From: Streptomyces sp. GKU 895
Lineage (GTDB): Bacteria; Actinomycetota; Actinomycetes; Streptomycetales; Streptomycetaceae
Assembly (NCBI GenBank): GCA_002027195.1
Contig: MWJO01000030.1
Coordinates: 1-64,000 of the forward strand
DNA length: 64,000 nt
Reading direction: 5' to 3'
How positions within the stretch are numbered: the stretch's first letter is position 1; each line of letters opens with the position of its first letter. Below, piece after piece: positions 18,328 to 26,823 of the stretch. Position numbers and translations under genes: made by a program. The notes under the pieces are model-generated. The model saw only the letters and a program-made list of their open reading frames with translations, searched no databases and was not told where the DNA came from.

Positions 18328-19365
18328 GTGTCGTCCAAGATTCTTCACCGATCGTCCAGCGCGCCGATCGCAGCGCCTTCCGACCCGGTGGCCGACACGA
18401 TCGGTCTCTTGCGACCTCGGACCGAGGCCCACCCCGGCCTGCATGCCGCAGCGCCTTGGGCGGTGCACTTTGACGCCTTCGACTTTGTCAAGATCGGGTG
18501 CGCGGTTCGCGGCGCGTGCTGGCTGGCAGTGGAAGGGCGTGAGCCGCTGTATCTGGAGGAGGGCGATTTCTTCCTCCTGAAGTCACCCGGCCCCCACACC
18601 CTCGCCAGTTCGCTGACCGCGCCACCCCGACCTGGCCGAGCATTGTTTGAGAGTGCCTCGCAAGGCGTCGCACGGCTTGGCGCCGAGGCGGACGAGTCCA
18701 ACTACGTGTGCATGGCGTCGCTATGGTTCGACGAGGTCAATGCTCCGCTTCTGCTGGAGATCCTTCCCCCGCTTGTGCACTTGCCGGCGACGAATCCCCT
18801 GATGCGCCAAGTCGCCTACGTAACCGAACTGTTGGGGATCGAGGTTGAGAGCAGAGCTGTAGGACGGTCCCTCGTCCTGGACCATCTCGCACAGATCATG
18901 TTCGTTCAGGTGCTCAGGGCGCACGTCGCGCAAACCGACCAGCCCGCCGGATGGCTAGGAGCACTCAGCGATGACGGAATCGGCGCAGCGCTGCGTGCCA
19001 TGCATGCCGACGTCGCCCATCGCTGGACCCTTCGTGAGCTCGCGGCCATCAGCCGTCTTTCTCGATCCGCTTTCGCAGCCAAGTTCAAGAAGGAGGTTGG
19101 GGTTGCGCCCTTGGAATATCTGATCCAGTGGAGGATGAGCCTCGCCCGTGACGCGCTTCGCCGTGACACGCGGTCCATCTCCGAACTGGCCTTCGCGACC
19201 GGGTATGAGTCGGAGAGCGCGTTCAGTACGGCGTTTCGCCGCGTCGTAGGCGTCTCCCCGCGGGAGTTCCGCCACGGTGCACGGGGCGCTGCCAGCGCCT
19301 CCAAACAGACGCCCACGGACGTATTCCCGGAAGGTGTCAGTGAAACCACGCAATCGCATACCTAA
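18328..19365 (+). CDS. AraC-family regulator with cupin ligand domain
   Basis: About 345 residues from GTG 18328 (VSSKILHRSSSAPIAAPSDP); the frame is open upstream, so a start a little earlier is possible, and no strong ribosome site marks either. The N-terminal half is an AraC-type cupin (WAVHFDAFDFVKIGCAVRG, PLYLEEGDFFLLKSPGPHT). The C-terminal 100 residues hold two helix-turn-helix units: WTLRELAAISRLSRSAFAAK and SISELAFATGYESESAFSTA, ending FRRVVGVSPREFR. The gene probably regulates itself and the divergent SnoaL gene in response to a small molecule. Confidence 0.82.
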   Translation: MSSKILHRSSSAPIAAPSDPVADTIGLLRPRTEAHPGLHAAAPWAVHFDAFDFVKIGCAVRGACWLAVEGREPLYLEEGDFFLLKSPGPHTLASSLTAPPRPGRALFESASQGVARLGAEADESNYVCMASLWFDEVNAPLLLEILPPLVHLPATNPLMRQVAYVTELLGIEVESRAVGRSLVLDHLAQIMFVQVLRAHVAQTDQPAGWLGALSDDGIGAALRAMHADVAHRWTLRELAAISRLSRSAFAAKFKKEVGVAPLEYLIQWRMSLARDALRRDTRSISELAFATGYESESAFSTAFRRVVGVSPREFRHGARGAASASKQTPTDVFPEGVSETTQSHT

Positions 19366-19414
19366 CTGGTGAGCTGGGCGCCCGTGCTCATCTTCCCGCG
19401 GCTAGTCTCACCGC

Positions 19415-19984
19415 ATGCCTCTCACCGTTGATCAATTGGCCGGGTACGTGGAGCGCGATCTGGACGCCGACCTGGCACGCTGGTTTCGCGACGAGCCACA
19501 GGTCGACATCCCGGCGTCGATCCGCCCGGTTGGACCGTTCCTCGCCAAGCTTCCACGCGATGCCGCAACGGCCTTGGCCGGCTTCGACCGCAGGGTTCGA
19601 TCGGGAACCATGCCCGCAGGGTTTCTCGACATATACGACTGGTCGTACGGCTTCCACTTCGCGGCCAACGGCTGCCAGATCCTCGACTCCGACTATGAGA
19701 CGGAGCTTTCCGATGACGACGTGTGGTCGCTCGGCGCCGATGGAGGTGGCAACTACTACGTGATGCTGACCAATGGCCGGGTCGCGGTGTGGTTCCACGA
19801 GGAGGAGGTCATTGAGGCCGAGACGCAGTTCGACAATCTTGATGTCTTCTTGTGGTCGGTCATCCGCTGCCAGGCCGTGCGCGCCGGCGCTCTCGACCTG
19901 GCAGCGGTCGAGGCCGACTTCCGCGCCCTCGGGCAGCCTGGAGTGCTGGCGGGAGGGACCGGGCTCCTTGCCTCACTCTCGTGA
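19415..19984 (+). CDS. SUKH/SMI1-like protein
   Basis: This 189-residue protein starts MPLTVDQLAGYVERDLDADL. The C-terminal half has the strand pattern of SMI1/KNR4 proteins: DVWSLGADGGGNYYVMLTN, GRVAVWFHEEEVIEAETQFD and LDVFLWSVIR. SUKH proteins are soluble and many serve as immunity proteins against polymorphic toxins; no toxin gene lies beside it. An inverted repeat at 20115-20139 would terminate transcription. It is an intact single-gene unit. Confidence 0.6.
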   Translation: MPLTVDQLAGYVERDLDADLARWFRDEPQVDIPASIRPVGPFLAKLPRDAATALAGFDRRVRSGTMPAGFLDIYDWSYGFHFAANGCQILDSDYETELSDDDVWSLGADGGGNYYVMLTNGRVAVWFHEEEVIEAETQFDNLDVFLWSVIRCQAVRAGALDLAAVEADFRALGQPGVLAGGTGLLASLS

Positions 19985-20114
19985 TGCCACGTCACGGCTG
20001 TCGGCCGCGTCGATTGCCTTGTCGATCACCTGCATCGGGAGTTCGGCGGTCCGCAGGACAGAATCGAAGAGGAGGGCAGGTTGTTGACGCCTCGACGGTG
20101 TTCTGGGCGGAATT

Positions 20115-20139
20115 CCTTTCCTGGTCGAACCAGGAAAGG
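20115..20139 (+). terminator. Hairpin, likely terminator of the SUKH gene
   Basis: CCTTTCCTGGT, loop CGA, then ACCAGGAAAGG: a perfect 11-base stem with a 3-base loop. No T-run follows, which is usual for Streptomyces terminators. Confidence 0.6.
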
Positions 20140-20280
20140 TAGAGGGAGCACTAAGGGCTGTCCCGCAATAGGCCTTTGTCTTCGATCGACTGCAGGGCCG
20201 CGGGCTATCGGGCGCGCGCCTCAATCGCGAAGGTGGCAGTTCCAAGGAGCTCCGGCACTGTGTGTGAGCGATTGCGAGTC

Positions 20281-20919
20281 TCAGGCGTCGTGGGTCCCCG
20301 GCGCGCCGTATCGGGCGAGCATGGTGAGCACCGCTTGGTCGACCGCGTTGGTGATGGCGGTGTCGTCGGGCTCCCAGTGTGCGAGCAGCATCCGCGGCCA
20401 GAACACGTAGTTGGAGATCATCCCGAGGAATTGGGTCGCCGCCATCTCCGCATCGTCGAGCCGGGCTGTACCAGCGGCGTTCTCCGCTGCCAGGTAGCGG
20501 CGGACCGATTCGAAGTAGGGCATCTTGCCGAGCTTGAACTGGGTCTCGCCGAGCTCGGGGAAGCGCGGTACCTCGGCGATGACGATGCGGAAGAGGGCGG
20601 CCATGCCGGGCTGGGTGAGAAGGGCCACGTATCGGCGTCCGATGGTCTCAAGCCCTGCGCGGAGGTTCCCTGGCTCGGGGAGGGGCGCCTCCGCGTCGTC
20701 GACCTTCCAGTAGTCGGTGACGATCGCCTCGAACAGGGCCGCCTTGGTGGTGAACTGCTTGAACAGAGTCGCCCTCGACACTCCGGCCGCCTCCGCGATG
20801 CGGGCCAGCGAGGTGCCGTCGTAGCCGGAGTCGAGGAACAGCTTCGTCGCTGCCTCGATGATGGACGTCCGCTTCTGCGCTGCCACGCGCCGGTGGTATT
20901 CCGAAGGCTGTGCCGTCAT
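20281..20919 (-). CDS. TetR-family repressor
   Basis: About 212 residues from ATG 20919 (MTAQPSEYHRRVAAQKRTSI); an upstream ATG would begin inside the operator. The helix-turn-helix is AATKLFLDSGYDGTSLARIA then EAAGVSRATLFKQFTTKAAL. The C-terminal ligand domain (about 85-205) is of the AefR-like type, with FRIVIAEVPRFPELGE and ATQFLGMISNY. It faces a divergent SDR gene, with two copies of a 22-base palindrome between them, so autoregulation and control of the SDR gene are likely. Confidence 0.85.
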   Translation of the reverse strand: MTAQPSEYHRRVAAQKRTSIIEAATKLFLDSGYDGTSLARIAEAAGVSRATLFKQFTTKAALFEAIVTDYWKVDDAEAPLPEPGNLRAGLETIGRRYVALLTQPGMAALFRIVIAEVPRFPELGETQFKLGKMPYFESVRRYLAAENAAGTARLDDAEMAATQFLGMISNYVFWPRMLLAHWEPDDTAITNAVDQAVLTMLARYGAPGTHDA

Positions 20920-20944
20920 GCCCTCCAGTATGCCTCTCACGACG

Positions 20945-20966
20945 AGGTGAGTCACTTGACTCACCT
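20945..20966. promoter_or_regulatory. TetR operator, copy 1 (perfect palindrome)
   Basis: AGGTGAGTCA, two bases CT, then TGACTCACCT: a perfect 10+2+10 palindrome directly upstream of the tetR start. Confidence 0.75.
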
Positions 20967-20993
20967 CTAGTCCTGCTCCTACCTTGAGAGGGG

Positions 20994-21015
20994 AGGTGAG
21001 TCACTCGGCTCACCA
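20994..21015. promoter_or_regulatory. TetR operator, copy 2 (imperfect)
   Basis: The left arm AGGTGAGTCA is identical to copy 1. The right arm is CGGCTCACCA, with three mismatches. It lies before the SDR gene, which suggests one operator for each divergent promoter. Confidence 0.65.
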
Positions 21016-21038
21016 CCGTAAGCCTGGAAGGAAGCAGC

Positions 21039-21828
21039 ATGGAACGCTTTGAGGGCCAGACCGTCATCGTCACCGGCGGCAGCGGGGGTATGGGCAGCAG
21101 TCATGTGCGGGGCTACCACGCCGGGGGGGGCGAACGTCGTCATCGCCGGCCGCGACGACGGCGCCGGCCGCGATCTCGCTGCTCAGCTCGGCCATCGGGC
21201 TCTGTCCGTTCACCTGGATGTCACCAGCGAGGACAACTGGGCGGCACTGGTGCGAGAAGTCGAAGGCCACTTCGGGCCGGTCGCCATCCTGGTGAACAAC
21301 GCGGGCATCCAGAACCCGGCGGCCCCTATCGAACACACCGAACTCCGCACCTGGGAGCACACCTTCAGCGTCAACGTCACCGGCCAGTTCCTCGGCATCA
21401 GGGCCGTGGCCCCGTCGATGCGCAGGGGCGGTGGCGGAACCATCGTCAACATCGCCTCGACCATGGCCCACGTCGGCACGGCCTTCTACGCCCCCTACAC
21501 CGCCAGCAAGTGGGCGGTGCGCGGATTGACCAAGACGGCCGCGCTGGAGCTGGGGCGGGACAACATCCGGGTCAACTCCATCCACCCCGGCGTCGTCTCC
21601 ACACCGCTGATCAACGAACCCACCGTCGCAGGCCAGCCCGCCATCGCCGACTTCTACTCGCCCGATCCCTTCGCCATCCCCCGCCTCGCCGAACCCTCTG
21701 ACATCACCCGCCTGTTGCTCTTCATCACCTCCCAGGACGCATCTTTCGCTACGGGCTCGGAATTCGTCCTGGACGGGGGCCTGCTGCTCGGCCCTGCACT
21801 CCGACCCGAATCCGACATCGCAGCTTGA
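21039..21828 (+). pseudogene. Short-chain dehydrogenase/reductase, frameshifted in a G run
   Basis: It starts at ATG 21039 after GGAAGGAAGC: MERFEGQTVIVTGGSGGMGS. At 21123-21130 a run of eight G shifts the frame; seven G would give HAGGANVVIAGRDDG and about 262 residues. The NAD(P) motif TGGSGGMG, the NNAG motif (LVNNAGIQ) and the catalytic Tyr and Lys in YAPYTASKWAV are intact, so the enzyme would be functional if the extra G is an error. It is most likely the TetR-regulated oxidoreductase. The substrate is unknown. Confidence 0.78.
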
Positions 21829-21913
21829 GCCGGCATTGCAGTACGGAGCGTGCAGTCGCGGGCGCCCATCTTGTTCAAGGCGAAGCGATCTTGCCTTGCG
21901 ATGATGACGGGCT

Positions 21914-22684
21914 GTGGCAGTTGTGATCACGGCGTCCGAGCCGTCCTGGATAGCTCCATTCACTGGGCTGAGCCCGCGCTGCTTCGGCAGGTTGGTGGCC
22001 GCGTTGCGACGGGAGGGCGCGGATGCGGTGCGGCGGGGCCGTCCGTGGAGTCTGCCGCTGGAAGATCGCGTGCTGCTCGTGACCACGTACTGGCGCACAA
22101 ACTTGACGATGCGCCAGCTTGCCCCGTTCTTCGGCATCTCGAAGTCCGCGGCCGACCGCATCATTGACCACCTCGGCCCTCGGCTCGCGCTCCAGCCTCG
22201 TTGGCGGTTCCGCAGGGACACCGTGCTCATCGTGGACGGCACCCTGGTGCCCACTCGCGACCATTCGATCGCCGAACAGTCCAAGAACTACCGCTACTCG
22301 ACTGCCCATCAGGTCGTGATCGACGCCGTCACCCGCTTGGTCGTCGTGGTCGGCCGACCGCTGCCCGGCAATCGTCATGACTCCCGCGGCTGGAAGGAAT
22401 CCGGCGCCAAGGCCGCCGTGGGCACCACCACTACGATCGCCGATGGCGGCTACCAGGGCACCGGACTGGTGATCCCGCACCGGCGACCGGCCGGGCAAGC
22501 CGAACTCCCGGCCTGGAAAGAGGAACACAACCGCTCCCACAAACAGGTTCGCGCCCGCATCGAGCACACCTTCGCCCGCATGAAGACATGGAAGATCCTG
22601 CGCGACTGTCGCCTCAAAGGCGACGGCATCCACCACGCCATGCTCGGCATCGCCCGCCTACACAACCTCGCCTCCGCCGGATAG
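21914..22684 (+). mobile_element. IS5-family DDE transposase, intact
   Basis: This 256-residue protein starts MAVVITASEPSWIAPFTGLS. An N-terminal helix-turn-helix (LTMRQLAPFFGISKSAADRI) precedes the DDE domain. Visible acidic positions are IVDGTLVPTRD, TIADGGYQGTG and the Glu in RARIEHTFARMKTWKILRDC. It ends RLHNLASAG 64 bases before the right inverted repeat. There is no frameshift, so it is probably active or recent. Genes 20281 and 21039 lie within the same inverted-repeat boundaries. Confidence 0.85.
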
Positions 22685-22811
22685 ACGGTCCCGACGAGCA
22701 ATCCGCGCAACTGACATGGCCCCTCAAAAATCATTACGGGACATCCCTTAGCCGCTCAGCACAGACAAGGCAGCTTGGGGCAGGTTCAGCTGCAAGGATG
22801 GCGGCTCTATC

Positions 22812-23610
22812 GTGCCGTTCATGTCCGGTAGCGCGCGTGCTGCCATGACCTCCCGACTCCGATCCACCTTGACCAGCCCCGAACACAGCATCTGGTTCCT
22901 GGCGACGGCCGTGGTGGAGGGCCGTCCCGTCGCCGTCGCTGTTGCCGGCAGCCGCGACGTGACGGTTCGTATCTGGGACTTCATCGACGGCCGACGCGTG
23001 GGTGGGCTCCTGGTCGACCCAAACGGCCTCATCCGCACCGGCGAAGTTTGGTCGCTGGCACCACTGGATCACAGCATCGGCCGCATGTGCGAGGTGGCGA
23101 CGACTGTGTTGGACAGGCGCCCTGTTGCCGTGCCGGTCATGCCGATGGCACGTATGGGTCTGGGACCTGGCCGGCTGCGAACAGATCGGTGAGCTTCTGG
23201 CAGGCCACACTACTGAGGTACGCGCCGTAGTGACGGCCGCGGTAAGCGAGCGGCCCGTTTGCCGTCACTGGCGACTTCGACGGGACGGTACGGGTCTGGG
23301 ACCTGGCCGCGCGTCGGCCCTCAGCCAAGCCCTTGGAAGCGCGCTCGGAGGTGGGGGCGGTACGACAGCGGTGATGGGAAGCCGCCTCTTCGTCCTGGTC
23401 GGCAGTGGGGACGGGGCGGTGCGAATGTGGGGCCCGGTCACCGGACAGCCAATCGGCGAACCCCTGGAAGGCCACAAGGGCATGGTCTGGGGAGCGGCGA
23501 CGACCTTGCTGGACAGCCGGTCCGTCGTAGTCACCGGTGGCCGCGACGAGACAGTGCGGGTATGGGACCTGATCGGGCTCGAGGCGCCGGTCCGCGGGCA
23601 CGCAAGTTGA
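22812..23610 (+). pseudogene. WD40-repeat protein, decayed
   Basis: WD40 blades are recognisable in successive frames: DVTVRIWDFIDGRRVG, then GTYGSGTWPAANRSVSFWQA (a shifted 'VWVWDLAGCEQIGELLAGH'), GSGDGAVRMWGPVTGQPIGE and GGRDETVRVWDLIGLEAPVR. At least three frameshifts (near 23140, 23265 and 23300) break a gene of five or so blades. The original N-terminus, often a protease or NTPase domain in such Streptomyces proteins, is not present, and the right end of the IS5 unit lies 64 bases upstream, so the insertion probably removed it. Confidence 0.7.
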
Positions 23611-23611
23611 A

Positions 23612-23646
23612 CACCCCGCTGTTGCCGGACCGGCAACAGCGGGGTG
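23612..23646 (+). terminator. Strong hairpin after the WD40 relic
   Basis: CACCCCGCTGTTGCCG, spacer GAC, then CGGCAACAGCGGGGTG: a perfect 16-base stem two bases after the WD40 stop. It is also convergent with the minus-strand transposase relic beyond, so it may act on both strands. Confidence 0.75.
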
Positions 23647-23649
23647 CAC

Positions 23650-23830
23650 CACGCCCACAGCGCCTCGTGGTCATCCAGTCGGCGATGCGGGCGACGTTGC
23701 AGGCCAGCGCGGTGACCACGGGCTGGACGTCTGCTTTCGCCAGGCCGCGGTAGCGGGAGTAGCGCAGGCTGTGGGCGCGGACGTTGTGCGAGAGGGTGGC
23801 TTCGATATCGGCCACAGACAAACCACCTGA
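23650..23830 (-). pseudogene. Transposase C-terminal remnant (IS1182-like)
   Basis: The minus strand reads VADIEATLSHNVRAHSLRYS then RYRGLAKADVQPVVTALACN and VARIADWM. This is the closing segment of IS1182-type transposases (E..ISQ.VR..GLR..RY.GL.K...). Only about 60 codons remain and no element ends are seen. Confidence 0.6.
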
Positions 23831-23852
23831 GGCGAGGACATCCGGATCATGA

Positions 23853-24272
23853 TCAGCTGTCTCGCTCGTAGTAGTCGGCGTACTGGGCGGAGTACTCCTC
23901 GACCCGGAAGCCCTCGAAATCGCCCGCCTCTTCGGACTCAATCAGCCGCTGACGGGCCGCCTCCGCTTCCGGCGTACGAAGGAGCGAGAGATACGCCTTT
24001 GTCTCGGTGAGTCCCCGTCCGCACAGCAGCTGAACGTCGATCGAGCAAGCGGCGTCCATACTCGCGGTCTTCGCGCCCCAGATGAGGAGTACGTCCTCGA
24101 TGACGCCGGCATTGAACAACTGGACGCAGCAGAGCTTCATCAGTTCGGTGTCGCCCGCGCCCTGACAGCGTCGCTCACGCTCCGTCTGACCTCTCAGCAG
24201 TTCGCGCACTTCATGGAGGTCGGTGCCGACTGGGTGGAGACCGTAACGGCGTAGGCTTTCGTCCTCGTCCAC
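23853..24272 (-). CDS. Conserved-looking hypothetical protein
   Basis: About 139 residues from GTG 24272, chosen because AAAGGAAG lies 9 bases upstream; an in-frame ATG at 24305 lacks a site. Sequence features: acidic start VDEDESLRRYGL, then LHEVRELLRGQTERERRCQG, MKLCCVQLFNAGVIEDVLLI, WGAKTASMDAACSIDVQLLC and an acidic, Tyr-rich tail. It has no signal peptide or membrane segment and looks like an all-helical soluble protein. I do not recognise the family. It lies 102 bases downstream of the NADAR gene on the same strand. Confidence 0.55.
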   Translation of the reverse strand: MDEDESLRRYGLHPVGTDLHEVRELLRGQTERERRCQGAGDTELMKLCCVQLFNAGVIEDVLLIWGAKTASMDAACSIDVQLLCGRGLTETKAYLSLLRTPEAEAARQRLIESEEAGDFEGFRVEEYSAQYADYYERDS

Positions 24273-24373
24273 CAGTGTTGCTTCCTTTCTTGGTTTTGGC
24301 CTCACACCTTGGTTGTCGGGGACTCACGGCGACGCCATGGAGCGCATTTGGCCCAGCGCACGGGTGTCCCGGT

Positions 24374-24856
24374 TCACGGTCTTGGGCGGCGGCTATCGGC
24401 GTCGAGGCCTTCGGCGAGTTCTGCGCGCAATTGGTGACGGGTGCGCACCAAGATCCGCCCGAGCATGTTCTTTCCGTTCCCGGTCCTGCCCCGACCCCAG
24501 TAGTGATCGGTGGTGGTGTCTTCGACGATTTCTTCGTTACCGGTGGAAAGTAGAATGTCACGGATATCGGCATGTGCGCGGAACTTGCATGCCACCGCAC
24601 GACGCATCACGTCGTCTTTGACCCGCTCCCAGTCCCTCCGCAGAGATTCGGACGAGTCACGGCCCAACTCTGCCGCTCGCAGCGGCGTGCGTGCGCGCCG
24701 AATGAGATCCGCGTGGCGGGTGCCCTTGAATTTCTGCGCCTGGAAGTAGTGCTCCGAGGTCGGCCACCAGACCCCGTCGACTTCGAAGCCGTGATCGGAG
24801 AAGTTCGAGAAGCATCCATAAGGGACTTCATCGGCGCCGTAGAAGTAGATCGTCAT
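24374..24856 (-). CDS. NADAR-domain protein (YbiA-like N-glycosidase)
   Basis: This 160-residue protein, MTIYFYGADEVPYGCFSNFS, shows the family hallmarks: YGCFSNFSDHGFEVDG, WWPTSEHYFQAQKF, then LGRDSSESLRRDWERVKDDV and the closing YWGRGRTGNGKNMLGRILVR. NADAR proteins hydrolyse N-glycosidic bonds of early riboflavin intermediates or of ADP-ribosylated nucleobases, and some occur with NAD+-related defence and toxin systems. Length and motifs are complete. It lies among immunity-type genes rather than riboflavin genes, so a detoxifying role is at least as likely as metabolic housekeeping. Confidence 0.85.
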   Translation of the reverse strand: MTIYFYGADEVPYGCFSNFSDHGFEVDGVWWPTSEHYFQAQKFKGTRHADLIRRARTPLRAAELGRDSSESLRRDWERVKDDVMRRAVACKFRAHADIRDILLSTGNEEIVEDTTTDHYWGRGRTGNGKNMLGRILVRTRHQLRAELAEGLDADSRRPRP

Positions 24857-25241
24857 GAGAACCTCACAGGTGTGACGGAAACTTGCGCGGTGTCAGGGTC
24901 GGCCCAGCCCCCGCACGCAGCTTTTCGCTGGCCAGGCCCTTCAACACACCAGCGACCCGGTGAACCTGCCCGGTCAGGACACGAGATGAGAGCCGGTGCG
25001 GTCGGGTCTCCTTCCCGAGCTGGAATTACGCCCCGTCGGTGAAGACGCGCGTCCAGGTGCCGAATTGCCTCTCCATGCGGATCACCCGCGGCTAAGCACG
25101 TCGGCGTAGGCGATCCATGCCTCCTGGTCATGCGAGTCCGGGAGGGCGGTATCGAAAGCCTGCATGTGATTCTCCGAACCCATTTGTGTCCTTCGTGGAA
25201 TGCTGGCTTGGAGGCCTCTGACGGGGCGGATGCCGTCGAGG
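24857..25241. other. Intergenic except for a possible 33-residue ORF
   Basis: 385 bases between the NADAR gene and the membrane-anchored SUKH-like gene. Only the short frame at 25082-25183 looks meaningful. I see no hairpin. Confidence 0.35.
25082..25183 (-). CDS. Possible 33-residue protein or 5' gene fragment
   Basis: ATG 25183 is preceded by GAAGGACACAA and opens MGSENHMQAFDTALPDSHDQ then EAWIAYADVLSRG and a stop. The amphipathic, acidic composition looks protein-like and the ribosome site is good. It follows the SUKH-like gene by 58 bases on the same strand. It could be the surviving start of a longer gene. Unrecognised. Confidence 0.3.
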   Translation of the reverse strand: MGSENHMQAFDTALPDSHDQEAWIAYADVLSRG

Positions 25242-25646
25242 TCAGCGGCGCGACAGTACGGCGTGGCCGCGGCCGAAGCCGATCACGAGCCGGTCCTCCG
25301 GGGCGACGGCCACCGTGTCGACGGGGCCCGGGAAGACGAGCTCGTCGGTGTTTGGGTCCACCGATGTGCTTGTCGAGTACACCGCGACACCGGATTCCGT
25401 GCGAAGGCCGTCCCTCATCCCCCACAATGCCGCCAACGGAGCTGGAAGGCTCATCGTCGTCTCTGCCCGCGCCCGCATCACATCGGCCGGCGTTGCCGGC
25501 GACGGCCTCGAAACCGACCCCGGCACCCTGCACCCCTCCCCACAGACCCCGGCCGCCCTGACCAGCAGCGGCACAGCCACCAGGGCCGCTCCGAAGCAAG
25601 CCACCGCAACCGAGCAGGTGGCGGCCCCAACATGCTCCCGATGCAC
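25242..25646 (-). CDS. Membrane-anchored SUKH-like protein, probably C-terminally altered
   Basis: About 134 residues from GTG 25646. Residues 7-27 (AATCSVAVACFGAALVAVPL) form one hydrophobic anchor. The rest resembles the start of a SUKH/SMI1 domain: ADVMRARAETTMSLPAPLAA then LWGMRDGLRTESGVAVYS. It is closely similar, including at DNA level, to the plus-strand copy at 30034-30492, but after AVYS the two diverge and this copy ends early with RLVIGFGRGHAVLSRR. Probable immunity-type protein; no toxin is seen nearby. The start is uncertain. Confidence 0.5.
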   Translation of the reverse strand: MHREHVGAATCSVAVACFGAALVAVPLLVRAAGVCGEGCRVPGSVSRPSPATPADVMRARAETTMSLPAPLAALWGMRDGLRTESGVAVYSTSTSVDPNTDELVFPGPVDTVAVAPEDRLVIGFGRGHAVLSRR

Positions 25647-25651
25647 GGGTG

Positions 25652-26506
25652 CTAGCCCTGCACGATGAGCCGTGCCTCGTCGAATTGGTGGGCGGCGAGG
25701 TCTTCGGGGCGGATGAGCCAGTAGAGGGCGCCCTCGTCGCCCCAGGTCATCTTTGCCTCGCTGTCGCTGCCGAACTGGGCAAGGAGAACCCAGCGTTCGG
25801 CTTCCTGGTCCAGCGGTTGGTCTCCCCACGCGTACATGCCGCCGAGTGTCGCGTTCGCGATCTCGTACTCCACGGGGCCCTGGACGGGCACGGCGTGGCC
25901 GCCGATGTGGTGGTCGATCCGGGTTCGCAGCTGCCCGAAGGCGCGGACGAACGGTTTGATCTCGGCCGGGGTGTCGCGGGGGTGGGGCCAGCGTCGGGTG
26001 TCGCCGAGAAGGGCGCGCCGGGCTTGGGGCAGCCACAAGTCCGGGGCGCTTTGCCCGGTGTCCGCAGTGAGTTCCACGCGCGGGAACGCCTCCAGGACAG
26101 GGGGCGTGTCTGCCGGCAAGACCGGGGTGTTCACCGGGATGTGCAGCACCCGGGCCCCGGCCCAGGTCTCAGGATCGTCGACGGACACGAAGGCGTCTTC
26201 GTCCACCTGGCCATCGAAGTAGAAGAAGAGCAGAGTTCCGTCCTGGGGGAACTCCTCGGCAAGTCCGTATCGGGGCAGTGCGGCACACCGCACTGAAGCG
26301 ACGAAGGACAAGGGGCCGTGTCCGGGCCACTCGGGCCAGGCGGCCCCGGCCGGAAGCTCCGGGGACCCGCCGAGGACAGCCACGATCTGCTCGCCGGCTT
26401 CGGCCGGGCGCAGGCACGCGCACGGGCGCAGGAGCGCTGTCCAGCGCTGAACGAGATCGCCCGGAAGATGCTCGGCAGCAAGCCGGGAGTATGGCTCATC
26501 AGTCAT
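25652..26506 (-). CDS. DUF1963 (YwqG-like) protein
   Basis: About 284 residues from ATG 26506 (MTDEPYSRLAAEHLPGDLVQ) with GGAGCTC just upstream; in-frame ATGs 9-12 bases earlier are alternatives. It contains the DUF1963 pattern: SPELPAGAAWPEWPGHGPLS, FVASVRCAALP, GTLLFFYFDG, the long central beta region and the C-terminal WVLLAQFGSDSEAKMTWGDE then GALYWLIRPEDL. The family is soluble, widespread in Streptomyces and of unknown biochemical function; it is often found in immunity-gene clusters. It precedes the SUKH-like gene by 5 bases, so the two are likely co-transcribed. Confidence 0.8.
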   Translation of the reverse strand: MTDEPYSRLAAEHLPGDLVQRWTALLRPCACLRPAEAGEQIVAVLGGSPELPAGAAWPEWPGHGPLSFVASVRCAALPRYGLAEEFPQDGTLLFFYFDGQVDEDAFVSVDDPETWAGARVLHIPVNTPVLPADTPPVLEAFPRVELTADTGQSAPDLWLPQARRALLGDTRRWPHPRDTPAEIKPFVRAFGQLRTRIDHHIGGHAVPVQGPVEYEIANATLGGMYAWGDQPLDQEAERWVLLAQFGSDSEAKMTWGDEGALYWLIRPEDLAAHQFDEARLIVQG

Positions 26507-26823
26507 GAGCTCCATCATTTCCGACCCCACCGACACACCCCCCGAACCTGGGAGCCTCACCACAGCATTACGTAGGCAGATACGTGGTTCCACCGAGCCC
26601 TCACCAAGACTTGGTCTCAGAACTGCTCGGCTCGTTCTTATGGGGATGGGCTACTGCAACAAGTCGATCATGCTCGGTCGTGGACCAGCGCCTGGCGTTG
26701 AGCTGCGGGTCGCTATCCAAGTGGTGCGTTGTCGTCTCGGCGATGAGTTCCGCGAGCCCACGGAGTCTGAACTGTCGGCCGGCGTAACCTCGCCACCGGT
26801 GTCCGGGGTCCGCGGACTGCCGC
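26507..26823. other. Intergenic with an unrecognised minus-strand coding-like stretch
   Basis: On the minus strand at about 26601-26790 the frame reads GRQFRLRGLAELIAETTTHH then LDSDPQLNARRWSTTEHDRL and ends in a stop. The composition is protein-like but it has no start of its own. Probably the 3' end of a lost gene. Confidence 0.3.

Larger units (their letters stand above)
20154..22748. mobile_element. Putative IS5-type unit carrying TetR and SDR genes
   Basis: AGGGCTGTCCCGCAAT at 20154 and the complement of the right end, AGGGATGTCCCGTAAT ending at 22748, match at 14 of 16 positions. They are flanked by TA (20152-20153 and 22749-22750), a duplication size known for some IS5 subgroups. The transposase at 21914-22684 sits at the right. 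No second left terminus is seen between the SDR stop (21828) and the transposase. The 2.6 kb unit could be an IS with passengers, or an IS whose left end was moved by rearrangement. Confidence 0.45.
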
